Below, piece after piece: positions 35,223 through 44,592 of a DNA stretch of 64,000 nt (its first letter is position 1; the number at the start of each line of letters is the position of its first letter). The stretch covers positions 4,216,001-4,280,000 of the forward strand of contig NZ_CP029642.1 in assembly GCF_003268655.1 (NCBI RefSeq), in the 5' to 3' direction. The notes beneath the pieces were generated by a model. The model worked only from the letters and a program-made list of their open reading frames with translations. It ran no database searches and was not told the DNA's origin. Origin of the DNA: Arthrobacter dokdonellae. Lineage in GTDB: Bacteria; Actinomycetota; Actinomycetes; Actinomycetales; Micrococcaceae. The position numbers and the translations under genes were made by a program.

Positions 35223-37127
35223 TTACTCGACGGTGACGGACTTTGCCAGGTTGCGCGGCTGGTCCACGTCATAGCCCTTCGCCGTGGCCAGTTCGCACGC
35301 GAAGATCTGCAGCGGCACCGTGGCCAGCAGGGGCGCCAGCAGCGTGGTGGTCTCGGGAATGTAAAAGACGTGCTCGGCATGCGCGCGCACCGATTCGTCG
35401 CCCTCCTCCGCAATGACGATCGTGTTGGCGCCGCGGGCGCGCACCTCCTGGATGTTGGAGACCACTTTGGCGTGCAGGGAGTCGCGGCCGCGCGGGGAGG
35501 GGACCACCACAATGACGGGCTGGCCTTCTTCGATCAGGGCGATGGGGCCGTGCTTGAGTTCGCCGGCGGCAAACCCCTCCGCGTGGATGTAGGCGAGTTC
35601 CTTGAGCTTGAGCGCGCCTTCCATGGCCACGGGGAAGCCGACGTGGCGGCCCAGGAACAGCACGGAGCGGGCGTCGGCCATGCTGCGGGCCAGGTCCTTG
35701 ATCTGCTGGTCGTTCTCCAGGATCCGGGTGATCTTGGCGGGTACCTTGGCCAGATCGGCCAGCACGTCCTTGATCTGGCCCTGGAATAGGTTTCCGCGCA
35801 GCTGTGCCAGATAAAGGCCCAGAAGGTAGGCGGCCGTGATCTGGGCGAGGAACGCCTTGGTGGACGCCACCGCGATCTCCGGTCCGGCATGCGTGTACAG
35901 CACGGCGTCCGACTCGCGCGGGATGGTGGAGCCGTTGGTGTTGCAAATGGCGATGGTCTTGGCGCCTTGTTCGCGCGCGTACCGGACGGCCATGAGGGTG
36001 TCCATGGTTTCGCCGGACTGGGACAGGGAGACGATCAGCGTCCTGTCATCGACGATCGGGTCGCGGTAGCGGAATTCATGCGAGAGCTCGACCTCGGTGG
36101 GAATCCGGCACCAGTGCTCAATGGCGTACTTGGCGACTTGGCCGGCGTAGGCGGAGGTGCCGCAGGCGAGCACGATGATCTTGTTGACGGACTTGAGGAC
36201 TGCGGCGTCTATGCGCATTTCGTCCAGCGTCAGCTTGCCGTCGATGTCCGAGCGCCCCAGCAGGGTCTGCGCCACCGCCTCGGGCTGGTCGTGGATTTCC
36301 TTCTCCATGAAGGACGGGAACCCGTCCTTCTCGGCCGCGGCCGCGTCCCAGTCAACCAGGTACTCCCGGCCCTCGGCAGGTGCGCCAAGGAAGTCGGTGA
36401 TGTCCACCGAATCCGCCGTGATGGTGACCACCTGGTCCTGTCCAAGTTCGACGGCGCGCCGCGTGTAGTCGATGAAGCCGGACACGTCCGAGCCGAGGAA
36501 GTTCTCGCCCTCGCCCAGGCCGACCACGAGGGGTGAGTTCCGGCGTGAGGCCACCACGGTGCCCGGGTGGTCGGCGTGGGCGGCCAGGAGGGTGAACGCG
36601 CCTTCCAGTCGCTGGGCGGCAAGCTGCATGGCCCGGGTCAGGCGGGCGCCGTCGGCCGGCCCGCCCGTGGGCAACGAGGCGTAGATCTCGCCCAGCAGCA
36701 CGGCCGCCACCTCGGTGTCGGTGTCGGAGATGAAGGTGTGGCCCTGCTGGAGCAGTTCGGCCTTCAGGGGCGCGTAATTCTCGATGATGCCGTTGTGGAT
36801 GACGGCGAGCTTTCCCCCGCCCACCACATGCGGGTGCGCGTTCTTGTCAGTGGGACCGCCGTGGGTTGCCCACCGGGTGTGGCCGATTCCCGTCATGGAG
36901 TCCGGCAGCGGGCGCCCGGCGAGCTCTGCGGTCAGGTTCGCCAGCTTCCCGGCCTTCTTGCGCATGGCAATGCCGCCGTCGGCCACCACCGCGACGCCGG
37001 CCGAGTCATAGCCGCGGTATTCCAGGCGGCGCAGGCCCTCCATGAGCACGTCCAGGGCCTGGTGCCCGGAGGCGGTCGACATTCCATTGGCCGGGGCAGT
37101 TCCGGCGTAACCCACAATTCCACACAT
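35223..37127 (-). CDS. glmS: Glutamine-fructose-6-phosphate aminotransferase (isomerizing)
   Basis: Makes glucosamine 6-phosphate from fructose 6-phosphate and glutamine, the entry to UDP-GlcNAc. It has 634 residues. The start is ATG 37127, giving MCGIVGYAG with the N-terminal catalytic Cys exposed after Met removal; two upstream in-frame codons would block this and are rejected. The N-terminal glutaminase domain (about 1-235) is followed by two SIS sugar-isomerase domains (SLSQSGETMDTL; LGRHVGFPVAMEGALKLKE). The terminal LAKSVTVE is conserved. glmM lies at 38988, so two of the three UDP-GlcNAc steps are near each other. No glmS ribozyme-like leader was seen. Confidence 0.98.
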   Translation of the reverse strand: MCGIVGYAGTAPANGMSTASGHQALDVLMEGLRRLEYRGYDSAGVAVVADGGIAMRKKAGKLANLTAELAGRPLPDSMTGIGHTRWATHGGPTDKNAHPHVVGGGKLAVIHNGIIENYAPLKAELLQQGHTFISDTDTEVAAVLLGEIYASLPTGGPADGARLTRAMQLAAQRLEGAFTLLAAHADHPGTVVASRRNSPLVVGLGEGENFLGSDVSGFIDYTRRAVELGQDQVVTITADSVDITDFLGAPAEGREYLVDWDAAAAEKDGFPSFMEKEIHDQPEAVAQTLLGRSDIDGKLTLDEMRIDAAVLKSVNKIIVLACGTSAYAGQVAKYAIEHWCRIPTEVELSHEFRYRDPIVDDRTLIVSLSQSGETMDTLMAVRYAREQGAKTIAICNTNGSTIPRESDAVLYTHAGPEIAVASTKAFLAQITAAYLLGLYLAQLRGNLFQGQIKDVLADLAKVPAKITRILENDQQIKDLARSMADARSVLFLGRHVGFPVAMEGALKLKELAYIHAEGFAAGELKHGPIALIEEGQPVIVVVPSPRGRDSLHAKVVSNIQEVRARGANTIVIAEEGDESVRAHAEHVFYIPETTTLLAPLLATVPLQIFACELATAKGYDVDQPRNLAKSVTVE

Positions 37128-37268
37128 GAAAACCAATCATAATCGCTGGGCAATTTGTAGAACGTCCTACGTCAAGGCCGTGAGGGGCGCCGAACCGGCG
37201 CCATTGGCCGGCGGCAGCAGGAACGGACACATTTCGCGCTGCACCACAAACAAGGCAGAATCAACAAG

Positions 37269-38237
37269 GTGACATCGCAAAAATCCGAGTCCAGCAACGG
37301 CGACGGCGCCTCCCCCTTCGTGGAACTGGACCGCCAGACGTGGTCGCGGCTTGCCAACAAAATTGAGCAGCCACTCAACGAAGAGGACCTGGCCCGCATC
37401 CGCGGCCTGGGTGACCAGCTCGACATGCGTGAGATTCGCGACGTCTACCTGCCGCTGTCCCGGCTCCTGAATCTGTATGTGGGCGCGGCCGGGCACCTGC
37501 ACAGTGCCACCACCACCTTTTTGGGCGAACGCGGCAACCGCACCCCGTTTGTCATTGGCGTGGCGGGATCGGTGGCGGTGGGCAAGTCCACCACGGCCCG
37601 CGTGCTTCGCGAGATGCTGCGCCGGTGGCCGGACACTCCCAACGTGGAACTGGTGACGACGGACGGCTTCCTCTACCCCAACGCCGAACTGGAGCGCCGC
37701 GGGCTGATGGCGCGCAAGGGCTTCCCCGAGTCCTACGACCGCCGCTCGCTGCTCCGCTTTGTCAGCGCCGTCAAGAGCGGCGCGGAGGAAGTCCGCGCCC
37801 CCATGTACTCGCACCTGACCTACGACATCATGCCCGGCCGTGAGGTGGTGGTCCACCGCCCGGACGTGCTCATTGTCGAGGGCCTGAACGTCCTGGCTGC
37901 CGCCCGGCCCCGTCCTGACGGGCGCTCCGGCCTGGCCGTCAGCGACTTCTTTGACTTCTCCATCTACGTGGATGCAAAGACGCAATACATCGAACAGTGG
38001 TACATCGACCGCTTCCGCTCCCTCCGCAGCGGAGCATTCTCCAACCCGGAATCATATTTCCGCCGGTACGCGGGCCTGTCCGACGCCGAGGCGGTCGCCA
38101 CCGCCACCAGCATCTGGAAGAGCATCAACGAGCCCAACCTGCTGCAAAATGTGCTCCCCACCCGGGGCCGCGCGCAGCTGGTGCTGACCAAGGATTCCGA
38201 CCACTCCATCCGTCGGATGCTGCTGAGGAAGGTGTAG
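37269..38237 (+). CDS. coaA: Pantothenate kinase, type I
   Basis: Phosphorylates pantothenate in the first step of CoA synthesis. It has 322 residues. The P-loop is [12 protein letters not shown] at 97-108, followed by [13 protein letters not shown] and [13 protein letters not shown], all typical of the bacterial type I enzyme, and [11 protein letters not shown]. The start is GTG 37269; a better-placed ribosome site was not found. Divergent from glmS, with a 141-bp gap that contains a GGCGCC-N5-GGCGCC hairpin (37187-37203). Confidence 0.96.
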   Translation: MTSQKSESSNGDGASPFVELDRQTWSRLANKIEQPLNEEDLARIRGLGDQLDMREIRDVYLPLSRLLNLYVGAAGHLHSATTTFLGERGNRTPFVIGVAGSVAVGKSTTARVLREMLRRWPDTPNVELVTTDGFLYPNAELERRGLMARKGFPESYDRRSLLRFVSAVKSGAEEVRAPMYSHLTYDIMPGREVVVHRPDVLIVEGLNVLAAARPRPDGRSGLAVSDFFDFSIYVDAKTQYIEQWYIDRFRSLRSGAFSNPESYFRRYAGLSDAEAVATATSIWKSINEPNLLQNVLPTRGRAQLVLTKDSDHSIRRMLLRKV

Positions 38238-38263
38238 CTGCCGGCGCCGCCGATGACGGCTTC

Positions 38264-38421
38264 ATGACCAGGTACCAGCTGGGCCTGGAAGGAATCACAG
38301 GATATCTGGCCGGGCCACGGCCCTGCGCCATGCGGGAATTGCCACCGCCTTGGATATAAAAAAGCGCGGCGTCACGACGTTGGAACAGTATGTGGGCCTG
38401 CCCAGTGCACCGGGCTATTAA
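38264..38421 (+). pseudogene. Short broken coding remnant, unrecognised
   Basis: Two adjoining pieces look like coding sequence in different frames: MTRYQLGLEGITGYLAG from ATG 38264, then ALRHAGIATALDIKKRGVTT and a stop at 38419-38421. Joined they would be about 53 residues. LDIKKRGV is also present in the THUMP-like domain of the methyltransferase at 3735-4970, but the rest does not match it. Function unknown; may be chance. Confidence 0.35.
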
Positions 38422-38495
38422 GTGGCTCCCGTCCGGCAGCCGACACGCTCGGAATCCAATTTGTCATATCCGTCTGGCCTGATCCGTGTTTGCGG

Positions 38496-38508
38496 TACTT
38501 TGGTTACA
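38496..38508 (+). promoter_or_regulatory. Candidate leaderless promoter of mscL
   Basis: TACTTT (38496-38501), a TANNNT -10 element, ends seven bases before the A of the mscL ATG, and there is no ribosome-binding site. A leaderless transcript starting at the ATG would fit. The -35 is poor (TTGTCA at 38461 is too far). Confidence 0.45.
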
Positions 38509-38900
38509 TGATAAAGGGATTCAGAGATTTCATTATGAAGGGCAATGTCGTAGACCTTGCCGTCGCCGTCGTCATCGGTGCCGCGTTCGGGGCCGTGGTC
38601 AACTCACTCGTAAAGAACATCATCATGCCACTTATTGCTGCTCTGGTTGGGTCTCCCAACTTTGACAGTTTTGGCAAAGTTACCATCAACCACAATGACA
38701 TATTGTTTGGCGTGTTCCTCACCGTCTTGGTGAATTTCATCCTGGTTGCCGCAGCCATCTACTTTGTGGTCGTCGTACCCATGAACCACATCATCGCCCG
38801 CCGCAACGCAAAGCTGGGCATTGTTGAGGAGGAGCCTCCCGTTGATCCGCAGATTGAACTTCTGACCGAAATCCGCGACTCGCTTCGCGCGAGGCTGTAG
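38508..38900 (+). CDS. mscL: Large-conductance mechanosensitive channel MscL
   Basis: Stretch-gated pore that releases solutes on osmotic downshock. It has 130 residues. The N-terminal amphipathic helix MIKGFRDFIMKGN, TM1 (VVDLAVAVVIGAAFGAVVNSL) with its gate glycines, a periplasmic loop, TM2 (FGVFLTVLVNFILVAAAIYF) and the cytoplasmic helix with EIRDSL are all present. The start is ATG 38508; a TTG 18 bases upstream in frame is less likely because MscL begins at this helix. Flanked by a strong terminator. Confidence 0.97.
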   Translation: MIKGFRDFIMKGNVVDLAVAVVIGAAFGAVVNSLVKNIIMPLIAALVGSPNFDSFGKVTINHNDILFGVFLTVLVNFILVAAAIYFVVVVPMNHIIARRNAKLGIVEEEPPVDPQIELLTEIRDSLRARL

Positions 38901-38911
38901 TCGTCAGTTGT

Positions 38912-38953
38912 TTGAGGGCGGCAACTCCATCGGAGTTGTCGCCCTCAATTTGC
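38912..38953 (+). terminator. Rho-independent terminator after mscL
   Basis: TTGAGGGCGGCAACTCC (38912-38928) pairs over 17 bases with 38932-38948 (one G-U), then TTTGCTT. It can also serve the convergent glmM. Confidence 0.9.
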
Positions 38954-38987
38954 TTAAGAGGTGGAATCGGTGCTCAGGGGCTTCGCG

Positions 38988-40334
38988 CTAGAGCGAGAGT
39001 TCGGTCCGCACCACGTCGACCAGCTCGTTGCAGATCCGTTGCGCCGTGGCCGTGTCGGCGGCCTCAACCATGACGCGCACCAGCTGCTCGGTGCCGGAGG
39101 GCCGCAGCAGCACCCTGCCGGTATCGCCCAGCTCGGCCTCGGCCTTGGCCACGGCCGCCTTCACCGCGGGAACAATTGCCGCACGCGACTTGTCCACGTC
39201 CTTGACGTTGACCATGACCTGGGGCAGCTTCTTCATGGCGCCGGCCAGGTCCCTGAGCGGCTTGCCCGTCTTGGCCACTTGGGCAGCCAGCTGCAAACCG
39301 GTCAGGAGTCCGTCGCCGGTCGTGGCAAACTCGGAGAAAATGACATGCCCGGACTGCTCGCCGCCCAAGGAATAGTCGCCGCGGCGCATTTCCTCCAAAA
39401 CATAACGGTCGCCCACGGCGGTTTCACGAATGGTGATTCCCGCGTCGCGGAGCGCGATCTTCAGTCCGAGGTTGCTCATGACGGTGGCCACCAGGACGTT
39501 GTCCTTGAGTTGGCCGGCTTCCTTTTGGGCCAGTGCCAGGACGGCCATGATCTGGTCGCCGTCAATGACGTGGCCTTCATGGTCAACAGCCAGGCAGCGG
39601 TCGGCGTCCCCGTCGTGGGCAATGCCAAGGTGGGCGCCGGTGGAGAGAACCATCTCCTGCAGCTTTTCCAGATGGGTGGAGCCCACGCCGTCGTTGATGT
39701 TCAGCCCGTCAGGGTCGGCGCCGATGACGGTTACAGCGGCCCCCGCATCGGTGAAGACCTGGGGCGAGCAGCCGCTGGCGGCACCGTTCGCGCAGTCCAG
39801 GACGATCTTCAGCCCGTCCAGGCGGTGCGGCATGGTGCCCAGCAGATGGACGATGTAGCGGTCCTCGGCGTCTGAGAAGCGCTGGATACGGCCAACATCG
39901 ACCCCCACGGGACGGAACGCATCATGCTGGAGCTGTTCCTCGATGGCGTCCTCGACGGCGTCGGCCAACTTTTGGCCACCACGGGCAAAGAACTTGATGC
40001 CGTTGTCCGGGGCCGGGTTGTGGGAGGCGGAGATCATGACGCCGAAGTCCGCCCCGAGGTCTGCAATCAGGAATGCCGTGGCCGGAGTGGGCAGGACGCC
40101 GGCGTCATAGACGTCCACGCCCGCGCTGGCCAGTCCCGCCGCCACCGCGGCGCCGATGAATTCACCGCTGGCGCGTGGGTCCCGGGCCAGCACCGCACGC
40201 GGCCGCTTGCCCTCGCTCATTCGATCGTGGCCAAGAACCACGGCGGCGGCCTGCGCCAACGATAACGCGAGTTCTGCCGTCAGCAGGCCATTGGCCAATC
40301 CGCGGACACCGTCTGTTCCAAATAATCTAGACAT
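38988..40334 (-). CDS. glmM: Phosphoglucosamine mutase
   Basis: Converts glucosamine 6-phosphate to glucosamine 1-phosphate for UDP-GlcNAc. It has 448 residues. Active-site phosphoserine Ser104 in [12 protein letters not shown], metal-binding loop HDGDADR, substrate loop GGEQSGH, and C-terminal [11 protein letters not shown] phosphate-binding motif. [12 protein letters not shown] is the standard N-terminus. It is the next gene after rpsI in the transcription direction, but a double terminator separates them. Confidence 0.98.
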   Translation of the reverse strand: MSRLFGTDGVRGLANGLLTAELALSLAQAAAVVLGHDRMSEGKRPRAVLARDPRASGEFIGAAVAAGLASAGVDVYDAGVLPTPATAFLIADLGADFGVMISASHNPAPDNGIKFFARGGQKLADAVEDAIEEQLQHDAFRPVGVDVGRIQRFSDAEDRYIVHLLGTMPHRLDGLKIVLDCANGAASGCSPQVFTDAGAAVTVIGADPDGLNINDGVGSTHLEKLQEMVLSTGAHLGIAHDGDADRCLAVDHEGHVIDGDQIMAVLALAQKEAGQLKDNVLVATVMSNLGLKIALRDAGITIRETAVGDRYVLEEMRRGDYSLGGEQSGHVIFSEFATTGDGLLTGLQLAAQVAKTGKPLRDLAGAMKKLPQVMVNVKDVDKSRAAIVPAVKAAVAKAEAELGDTGRVLLRPSGTEQLVRVMVEAADTATAQRICNELVDVVRTELSL

Positions 40335-40427
40335 CCCGTTCAGTCTAAATCATGCGGCCCCAAAAGCTGGCGACGCCGGGGTCCAAGCCCGTCGCTCGCC
40401 ATCCCCAAGGCTTGAAGTTCTGCCCCG

Positions 40428-40496
40428 GGACCCACAAAAATCCCCGGTCGCTTGGCGACCGGGGACTCTTAAGGGCTGCGCCGAAATTAGCGCTTG
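40428..40496 (-). repeat. Second copy of the rpsI 3' end and terminator
   Basis: This 69-bp stretch repeats 40524-40592 with two differences. It includes the last Ser-Lys-Arg-stop codons of S9, the intervening bases and the whole terminator hairpin CCCCGGTCGC-TTG-GCGACCGGGG with its T-run on the minus strand. Between the copies, GAAATTAGCGCTTG and CAAGCGCTAATTTC form another inverted repeat. Confidence 0.9.
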
Positions 40497-40523
40497 TGGA
40501 GCCAAGCGCTAATTTCCGCGCCA

Positions 40524-40582
40524 GGACCCAAAAAAATCCCCGGTCGCTTGGCGACCGGGGACTCTTAAGGGCTACGCCGAAA
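40524..40582 (-). terminator. rpsI terminator
   Basis: On the minus strand CCCCGGTCGC, a three-base loop and GCGACCGGGG are followed by ATTTTTTT. A textbook terminator directly after the rpsI stop; duplicated just downstream. Confidence 0.95.
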
Positions 40583-41098
40583 TTAGCGCTTGGAGTACTG
40601 CGAGGCCTTGCGGGCCTTCTTGAGACCGGCCTTCTTGCGCTCGATGACGCGTGCGTCACGAGTCAGGAAGCCTGCCTTCTTCAGGATGGCACGGTTGTTC
40701 TCGAGGTCGATCTCGTTCAGTGAACGGGCAACGCCCAGACGCAGCGCGCCGGCCTGGCCGGACGGGCCGCCACCGTGGATGCGGGCAATGACGTCGTAGG
40801 CACCGTCGAGGTCGAGGATGCGGAACGGGTCGTTGACTTCCTGCTGGTGCAGCTTGTTCGGGAAGTAGTCGGCCAGTTCGCGGCCGTTCACAACCCACTT
40901 GCCGGTGCCGGGGACAACGCGCACGCGGGCGATGGCCTGCTTACGACGGCCAACGGCTGCACCGGAAACGGTCAGCGCGGGGCGCTCCTTCTTGGGTGCG
41001 GCGTCGGCGGCAGGTGCGCTTTCGCTGGTGTAGCTGGTCAAAACTTCTTCCTCAGCCGCAACGGCTTCGGTGTTCAGCTCTTCAGTGTTCTGAGCCAC
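40583..41098 (-). CDS. rpsI: 30S ribosomal protein S9
   Basis: Small-subunit protein with a C-terminal tail reaching the P-site tRNA; the conserved ending [11 protein letters not shown] is present. At 171 residues it has an acidic/Ala-rich N-terminal extension of about 45 residues ([19 protein letters not shown]) before the core ([19 protein letters not shown]). The start is GTG 41098. Follows rplM by 38 bp in the usual L13-S9 operon. Confidence 0.97.
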   Translation of the reverse strand: MAQNTEELNTEAVAAEEEVLTSYTSESAPAADAAPKKERPALTVSGAAVGRRKQAIARVRVVPGTGKWVVNGRELADYFPNKLHQQEVNDPFRILDLDGAYDVIARIHGGGPSGQAGALRLGVARSLNEIDLENNRAILKKAGFLTRDARVIERKKAGLKKARKASQYSKR

Positions 41099-41136
41099 GA
41101 TTCTCCTTGATATGTAAATTTAGGTGGTGGCCAGGA

Positions 41137-41580
41137 CTACTGGGCGACCTGGGTGATTTCGAACGTCTTGGGCTGCTGGGCGGCGTGCGGGTGCTCTGCA
41201 CCGCGGTAGACCTTCAGCTTGGTGATCTGGGCTGCGCCCAGCTTGTTCTTCGGGAGCATGCCGGAAACGGCCTTTTCCACTGCGCGGACCGGGTTGGATT
41301 CGAGCAGTTCTGCATAGTTCATGCTTGACAGGCCGCCCGGGTAGCCGGAGTGGCGGTAGGCACGCTTCTGCTCGAGCTTGGCGCCGGTCAGGGCAACCTT
41401 CTCGGCGTTGATGATGATGACGAAATCGCCCATGTCCATGTGGGGAGCGAAGGTCGGCTTGTGCTTTCCACGCAGCAGTGTTGCGGTCTGGCTGGCAAGA
41501 CGGCCCAAGACAACGTCGTTGGCATCAATGATGTGCCACTGACGGTTGATATCGCCGGGCTTCGGGGTATACGTACGCAC
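41137..41580 (-). CDS. rplM: 50S ribosomal protein L13
   Basis: Early-assembly large-subunit protein of 147 residues. [27 protein letters not shown] and [13 protein letters not shown] are conserved. The start is GTG 41580, with GAAGGC eight bases upstream; the open frame beyond is not conserved. First gene of rplM-rpsI. The 226 bp upstream hold no gene and I could not assign a promoter with confidence. Confidence 0.97.
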   Translation of the reverse strand: MRTYTPKPGDINRQWHIIDANDVVLGRLASQTATLLRGKHKPTFAPHMDMGDFVIIINAEKVALTGAKLEQKRAYRHSGYPGGLSSMNYAELLESNPVRAVEKAVSGMLPKNKLGAAQITKLKVYRGAEHPHAAQQPKTFEITQVAQ

Positions 41581-41610
41581 GGTTTTTGCCTTCGTTTCTT
41601 GTTCTTGGTT

Positions 41611-41632
41611 GGTGTCACAGATGGTTGACACC
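41611..41632. promoter_or_regulatory. Dyad in the rplM leader
   Basis: GGTGTCA, eight bases, TGACACC: perfect seven-base arms, 31 bp before the rplM start. Could be an RNA hairpin for L13/S9 autoregulation or a DNA operator; nothing more can be said. Confidence 0.45.
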
Positions 41633-41806
41633 TGCTATCTATGCGTTTACCGGAACAGAGGTGAGGGCTCTAACACCAGTTATCCATACACTTCCCGATG
41701 GCGCCTGCTGGGTGGCAGTCCTGCAACCGGACCTCCAACGGGCGCGTGGTATCGAGATAGGACACGCACAACGACTACCAACGATACCGTTAATCGTGCC
41801 CGCCGG

Positions 41807-42712
41807 TCAAAGCGGTGCCGGGGACCCGCGCCGGGCCCGGGTCAGGATGGCCCGTTGCAGCAGAAACGGATCGTCAGGGTAGTGGACTTCCTCCAAAACC
41901 AGGGGGTGCGGCGCCGCCAGGACGGACTTTGCGTCCCTGACGCCAGCCAGCAGGCGCCGGTGCATCCAGTCCGGCTCCTCACGCCTCTCCCCCACCCGCA
42001 GGGCCGCCCCGGTCAGGGCACGGACCATGTTGTGGCAGAAGGCGTCGGCCTGGACGTTGACATTAATCACACCGTCGGGTCCGCGGTCATAGTCCAGCCG
42101 CTGCAGGGTGCGGACCGTGGTGGACCCCACGCGCGGCTTGGCGAAGGCCTTGAAGTCCTGCAGCCCGAGCAGGGGCCGTGCGGCCTGGTTCATCAGGTCC
42201 ACGTCAAGGTCGTGCCTGTGCCAGAGCGTCACCGCACGCCGGAGGGGGTCCCGCCGGGTGGACGCGTCGGCGATCCGGTAGCTGTAGCGCCGCCACAGGG
42301 CGGAAAACCGCGCGTCGAATCCCTCCGGCGCGGGCGCTGCCGACAGGACCTCCACTGCCCCGTGCAGGTCCCCCAGCACCCTGCCCAGAGCCCCGTTGAG
42401 CCGGCGCTTGAACGAGTCCGCAGGTTCGACGTCGTGCCCGCGCCTGATCCCGTCCCATTCCTGCGGCGTAACGTCCAAGTGGGCGACCTGACCGCGGGCG
42501 TGCACGCCCGCGTCGGTGCGCCCGGCCACGGTCAGGCGCACCGGGCGCCGCAGGAGCATGGCCAACGAGTCCTCGACCGCGCCCTGGACGGTGCGGCGCC
42601 CAGGCTGGATGGCCCACCCGCTGAACGGGCCGCCGTCGTAGGCCAGGTCAAGGCGCACACGGCGAAACCCGCCGCCCCCAACATGGGGGACGGCGGGTTT
42701 CTGATGGTTCAT
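41807..42712 (-). CDS. truA: tRNA pseudouridine synthase A
   Basis: Makes pseudouridine at positions 38-40 of tRNA anticodon arms. It has 301 residues from ATG 42712 (GTG 42718 also possible). The catalytic aspartate is in AGRTDAGVHARGQ. RVRLDLAYDGGPFSGWA, FDARFSALWRRYSYRI and the FCHNMVRALTGA C-terminal motif are family hallmarks. The first 15 codons overlap a strong hairpin (42664-42701). Last gene of the infA-rplQ-truA run, as in many bacteria. Confidence 0.96.
   Translation of the reverse strand: MNHQKPAVPHVGGGGFRRVRLDLAYDGGPFSGWAIQPGRRTVQGAVEDSLAMLLRRPVRLTVAGRTDAGVHARGQVAHLDVTPQEWDGIRRGHDVEPADSFKRRLNGALGRVLGDLHGAVEVLSAAPAPEGFDARFSALWRRYSYRIADASTRRDPLRRAVTLWHRHDLDVDLMNQAARPLLGLQDFKAFAKPRVGSTTVRTLQRLDYDRGPDGVINVNVQADAFCHNMVRALTGAALRVGERREEPDWMHRRLLAGVRDAKSVLAAPHPLVLEEVHYPDDPFLLQRAILTRARRGSPAPL
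42664..42701 (-). terminator. Stem-loop overlapping the truA 5' end
   Basis: GAAACCCGCCGCCCCCA (42664-42680) pairs with 42684-42701 with a one-base bulge and a three- to four-base loop. It could weaken read-through from rplQ into truA, or hinder truA initiation. There is no clear T-run. Confidence 0.55.
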
Positions 42713-42744
42713 GGCCACAAGTCTACCGTGGCGCCGAAGCGTGA

Positions 42745-43416
42745 TTACTCAGCTTCGACTTCCTGGGCGGCCTCGCCGCCGGCGGGTGCAAAGCCTGCAG
42801 CCGCGGCGGACTCGGCAGAGTCAAACCAGACCTCGGCCACCGTGGCGTCGTACCAGCGCGAGCCAGGCACGTGGAACTTCATGGAGTCCTCGTTGCCCTT
42901 GACCTCGAAGCCCTCGGGGGCCTCGTTGTCCTCGGTGGCCGCGTGCGAGCCGGCGTACTTGGCTTCGGCAGCTTCAACCGGGGTGGCAGCTTCCTCGGCG
43001 GGGGCGGCCGTGACGGCAGCGGTGGTGGCTTCCTTCACGACGGCCTGCTTGGCGCTCACCGGCTCCAGAACCAGTTCGATCACGGCCATGGGGGCGTTGT
43101 CGCCCTTGCGGTTGCCGATCTTCGTGATGCGGGTGTAGCCGCCGTCGCGGTTTTCCACAGCCTTGGCGATGTCGGTGAACAGCTCGTGGACAATGCCCTT
43201 GTCGCTGATCAGGCCGAGAACGCGGCGGCGTGAAGACAGGTCGCCACGCTTGGCGAAAGTGACCAACCGCTCGGCGTAGGGGCTCAGGCGCTTGGCCTTG
43301 GTCAGGGTGGTGGTGATCCGCTTGTGCTCAAACAGGGCGGCGGACAGGTTCGCGAGCATCAGGCGCTCGTGAGCCGCGCCGCCTCCGAGGCGGGGACCCT
43401 TGGCGGGTGTTGGCAT
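42745..43416 (-). CDS. rplQ: 50S ribosomal protein L17 with a C-terminal extra module
   Basis: Large-subunit protein near the exit tunnel. The core (1-120: [40 protein letters not shown]) is standard. The total of 223 residues is about 100 more than usual: an Ala/Glu-rich linker (about 122-165) leads to a compact module, residues 173-218, containing [20 protein letters not shown]. The same module ends ribosomal protein L4 (60015-60842). ATG 43416 is the conserved start. Confidence 0.97.
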   Translation of the reverse strand: MPTPAKGPRLGGGAAHERLMLANLSAALFEHKRITTTLTKAKRLSPYAERLVTFAKRGDLSSRRRVLGLISDKGIVHELFTDIAKAVENRDGGYTRITKIGNRKGDNAPMAVIELVLEPVSAKQAVVKEATTAAVTAAPAEEAATPVEAAEAKYAGSHAATEDNEAPEGFEVKGNEDSMKFHVPGSRWYDATVAEVWFDSAESAAAAGFAPAGGEAAQEVEAE

Positions 43417-43500
43417 GGTGTTTCTCCTCAAGTACCAGCCGCACCGGGCCAGTCACATCAGTTGTGGCTGGCGGTGCCGGCTAAAGAATTGTTGTTCGTC

Positions 43501-44511
43501 TTAGAGTTCGTCGTCGTTGTATGCGTCGTCGTTCTCGTCAATGGCTGCCGCACGGGCGGCGAGGTCAAATCCTGGAGGGGAATCCTTCAGGGAGAGGCCC
43601 AGTTCAACCAGCTTTGCCTTGACCTCGTCGATGGACTTCGCACCAAAGTTGCGGATGTCCATCAGGTCAGCCTCGGAGCGGGCAACGAGTTCACCCACGG
43701 AGTGGATGCCCTCACGCTTGAGGCAGTTGTAGGAACGCACCGTCAGGTCCAGGTCCTCGATCGGCAGCGCCATGTCGGCGGCGAGTGCGGCGTCCGTCGG
43801 GGACGGACCGATCTCGATGCCTTCAGCGGCGGTGTTCAGCTCGCGGGCCAGGCCGAACAGCTCAACCAGCGTGGTGCCGGCGGAGGCGATGGCATCACGC
43901 GGGGAGATGGCCTGCTTCGTCTCAACGTCAACAATCAGCTTGTCAAAGTCGGTGCGCTGCTCAACACGGGTGGCCTCCACGCGGAAGGTCACCTTCAGGA
44001 CGGGAGAGTAGATCGAGTCAACCGGGATGCGGCCGATCTCGGAATCCAGGCTCTTGTTCTGGGCTGCCGAAACATAGCCGCGGCCGCGCTCGATGGTCAG
44101 TTCGAGCTCGAACTTCCCCTTCGAGTTCAGCGTGGCAATGTGCATGTCCGGGTTGTGGAATTCCACACCGGCAGGCGGGGCGATGTCAGCGGCCGTGACG
44201 ACGCCGGGGCCCTGCTTGCGCAGGTAGGCGACGACGGGCTCGTCGTGCTCCGAGGAAACGGAGAGGCCCTTGATGTTCAGGATGATCTCGGTGACATCTT
44301 CCTTCACACCAGGAACCGTGGTGAACTCGTGCAGGACGCCATCGATGCGGATGCTGGTGACAGCAGCGCCGGGGATGGAGGACAACAGGGTCCGACGGAG
44401 GGAGTTTCCCAGGGTGTAGCCGAAGCCGGGCTCCAACGGTTCGATGACAAACCGGGACCGGTTTTCGGAGACTACTTCTTCAGAGAGGGTGGGGCGCTGT
44501 GCAATGAGCAC
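43501..44511 (-). CDS. rpoA: DNA-directed RNA polymerase alpha subunit
   Basis: Scaffold of RNA polymerase and contact for activators and UP elements. It has 336 residues. N-terminal domain with [27 protein letters not shown]-terminal domain with [20 protein letters not shown] and [14 protein letters not shown]; acidic tail [12 protein letters not shown]. The start is GTG 44511 with AAAGGA eight bases upstream. No rpsD lies between rpsK and rpoA. Confidence 0.98.
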   Translation of the reverse strand: MLIAQRPTLSEEVVSENRSRFVIEPLEPGFGYTLGNSLRRTLLSSIPGAAVTSIRIDGVLHEFTTVPGVKEDVTEIILNIKGLSVSSEHDEPVVAYLRKQGPGVVTAADIAPPAGVEFHNPDMHIATLNSKGKFELELTIERGRGYVSAAQNKSLDSEIGRIPVDSIYSPVLKVTFRVEATRVEQRTDFDKLIVDVETKQAISPRDAIASAGTTLVELFGLARELNTAAEGIEIGPSPTDAALAADMALPIEDLDLTVRSYNCLKREGIHSVGELVARSEADLMDIRNFGAKSIDEVKAKLVELGLSLKDSPPGFDLAARAAAIDENDDAYNDDEL

Positions 44512-44592
44512 TGGGGGTTTCCTTTCAGCGAGCATCCGCTATATGACGCAACACAGGTGGTGGAAAAGGCGGCTGGCGACTTAACGGCGGCG

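Noticed and set aside
37128..37136. Upstream start for glmS
   Set aside because: It would place residues before the catalytic N-terminal Cys, which must be exposed.
37128..37268. glmS ribozyme or other riboswitch in the glmS-coaA gap
   Set aside because: Only a short GGCGCC hairpin is seen; no ribozyme core pattern.
41546..43138. 530-codon plus-strand frame over truA and rplQ
   Set aside because: Shadow of two well-supported genes on the other strand.
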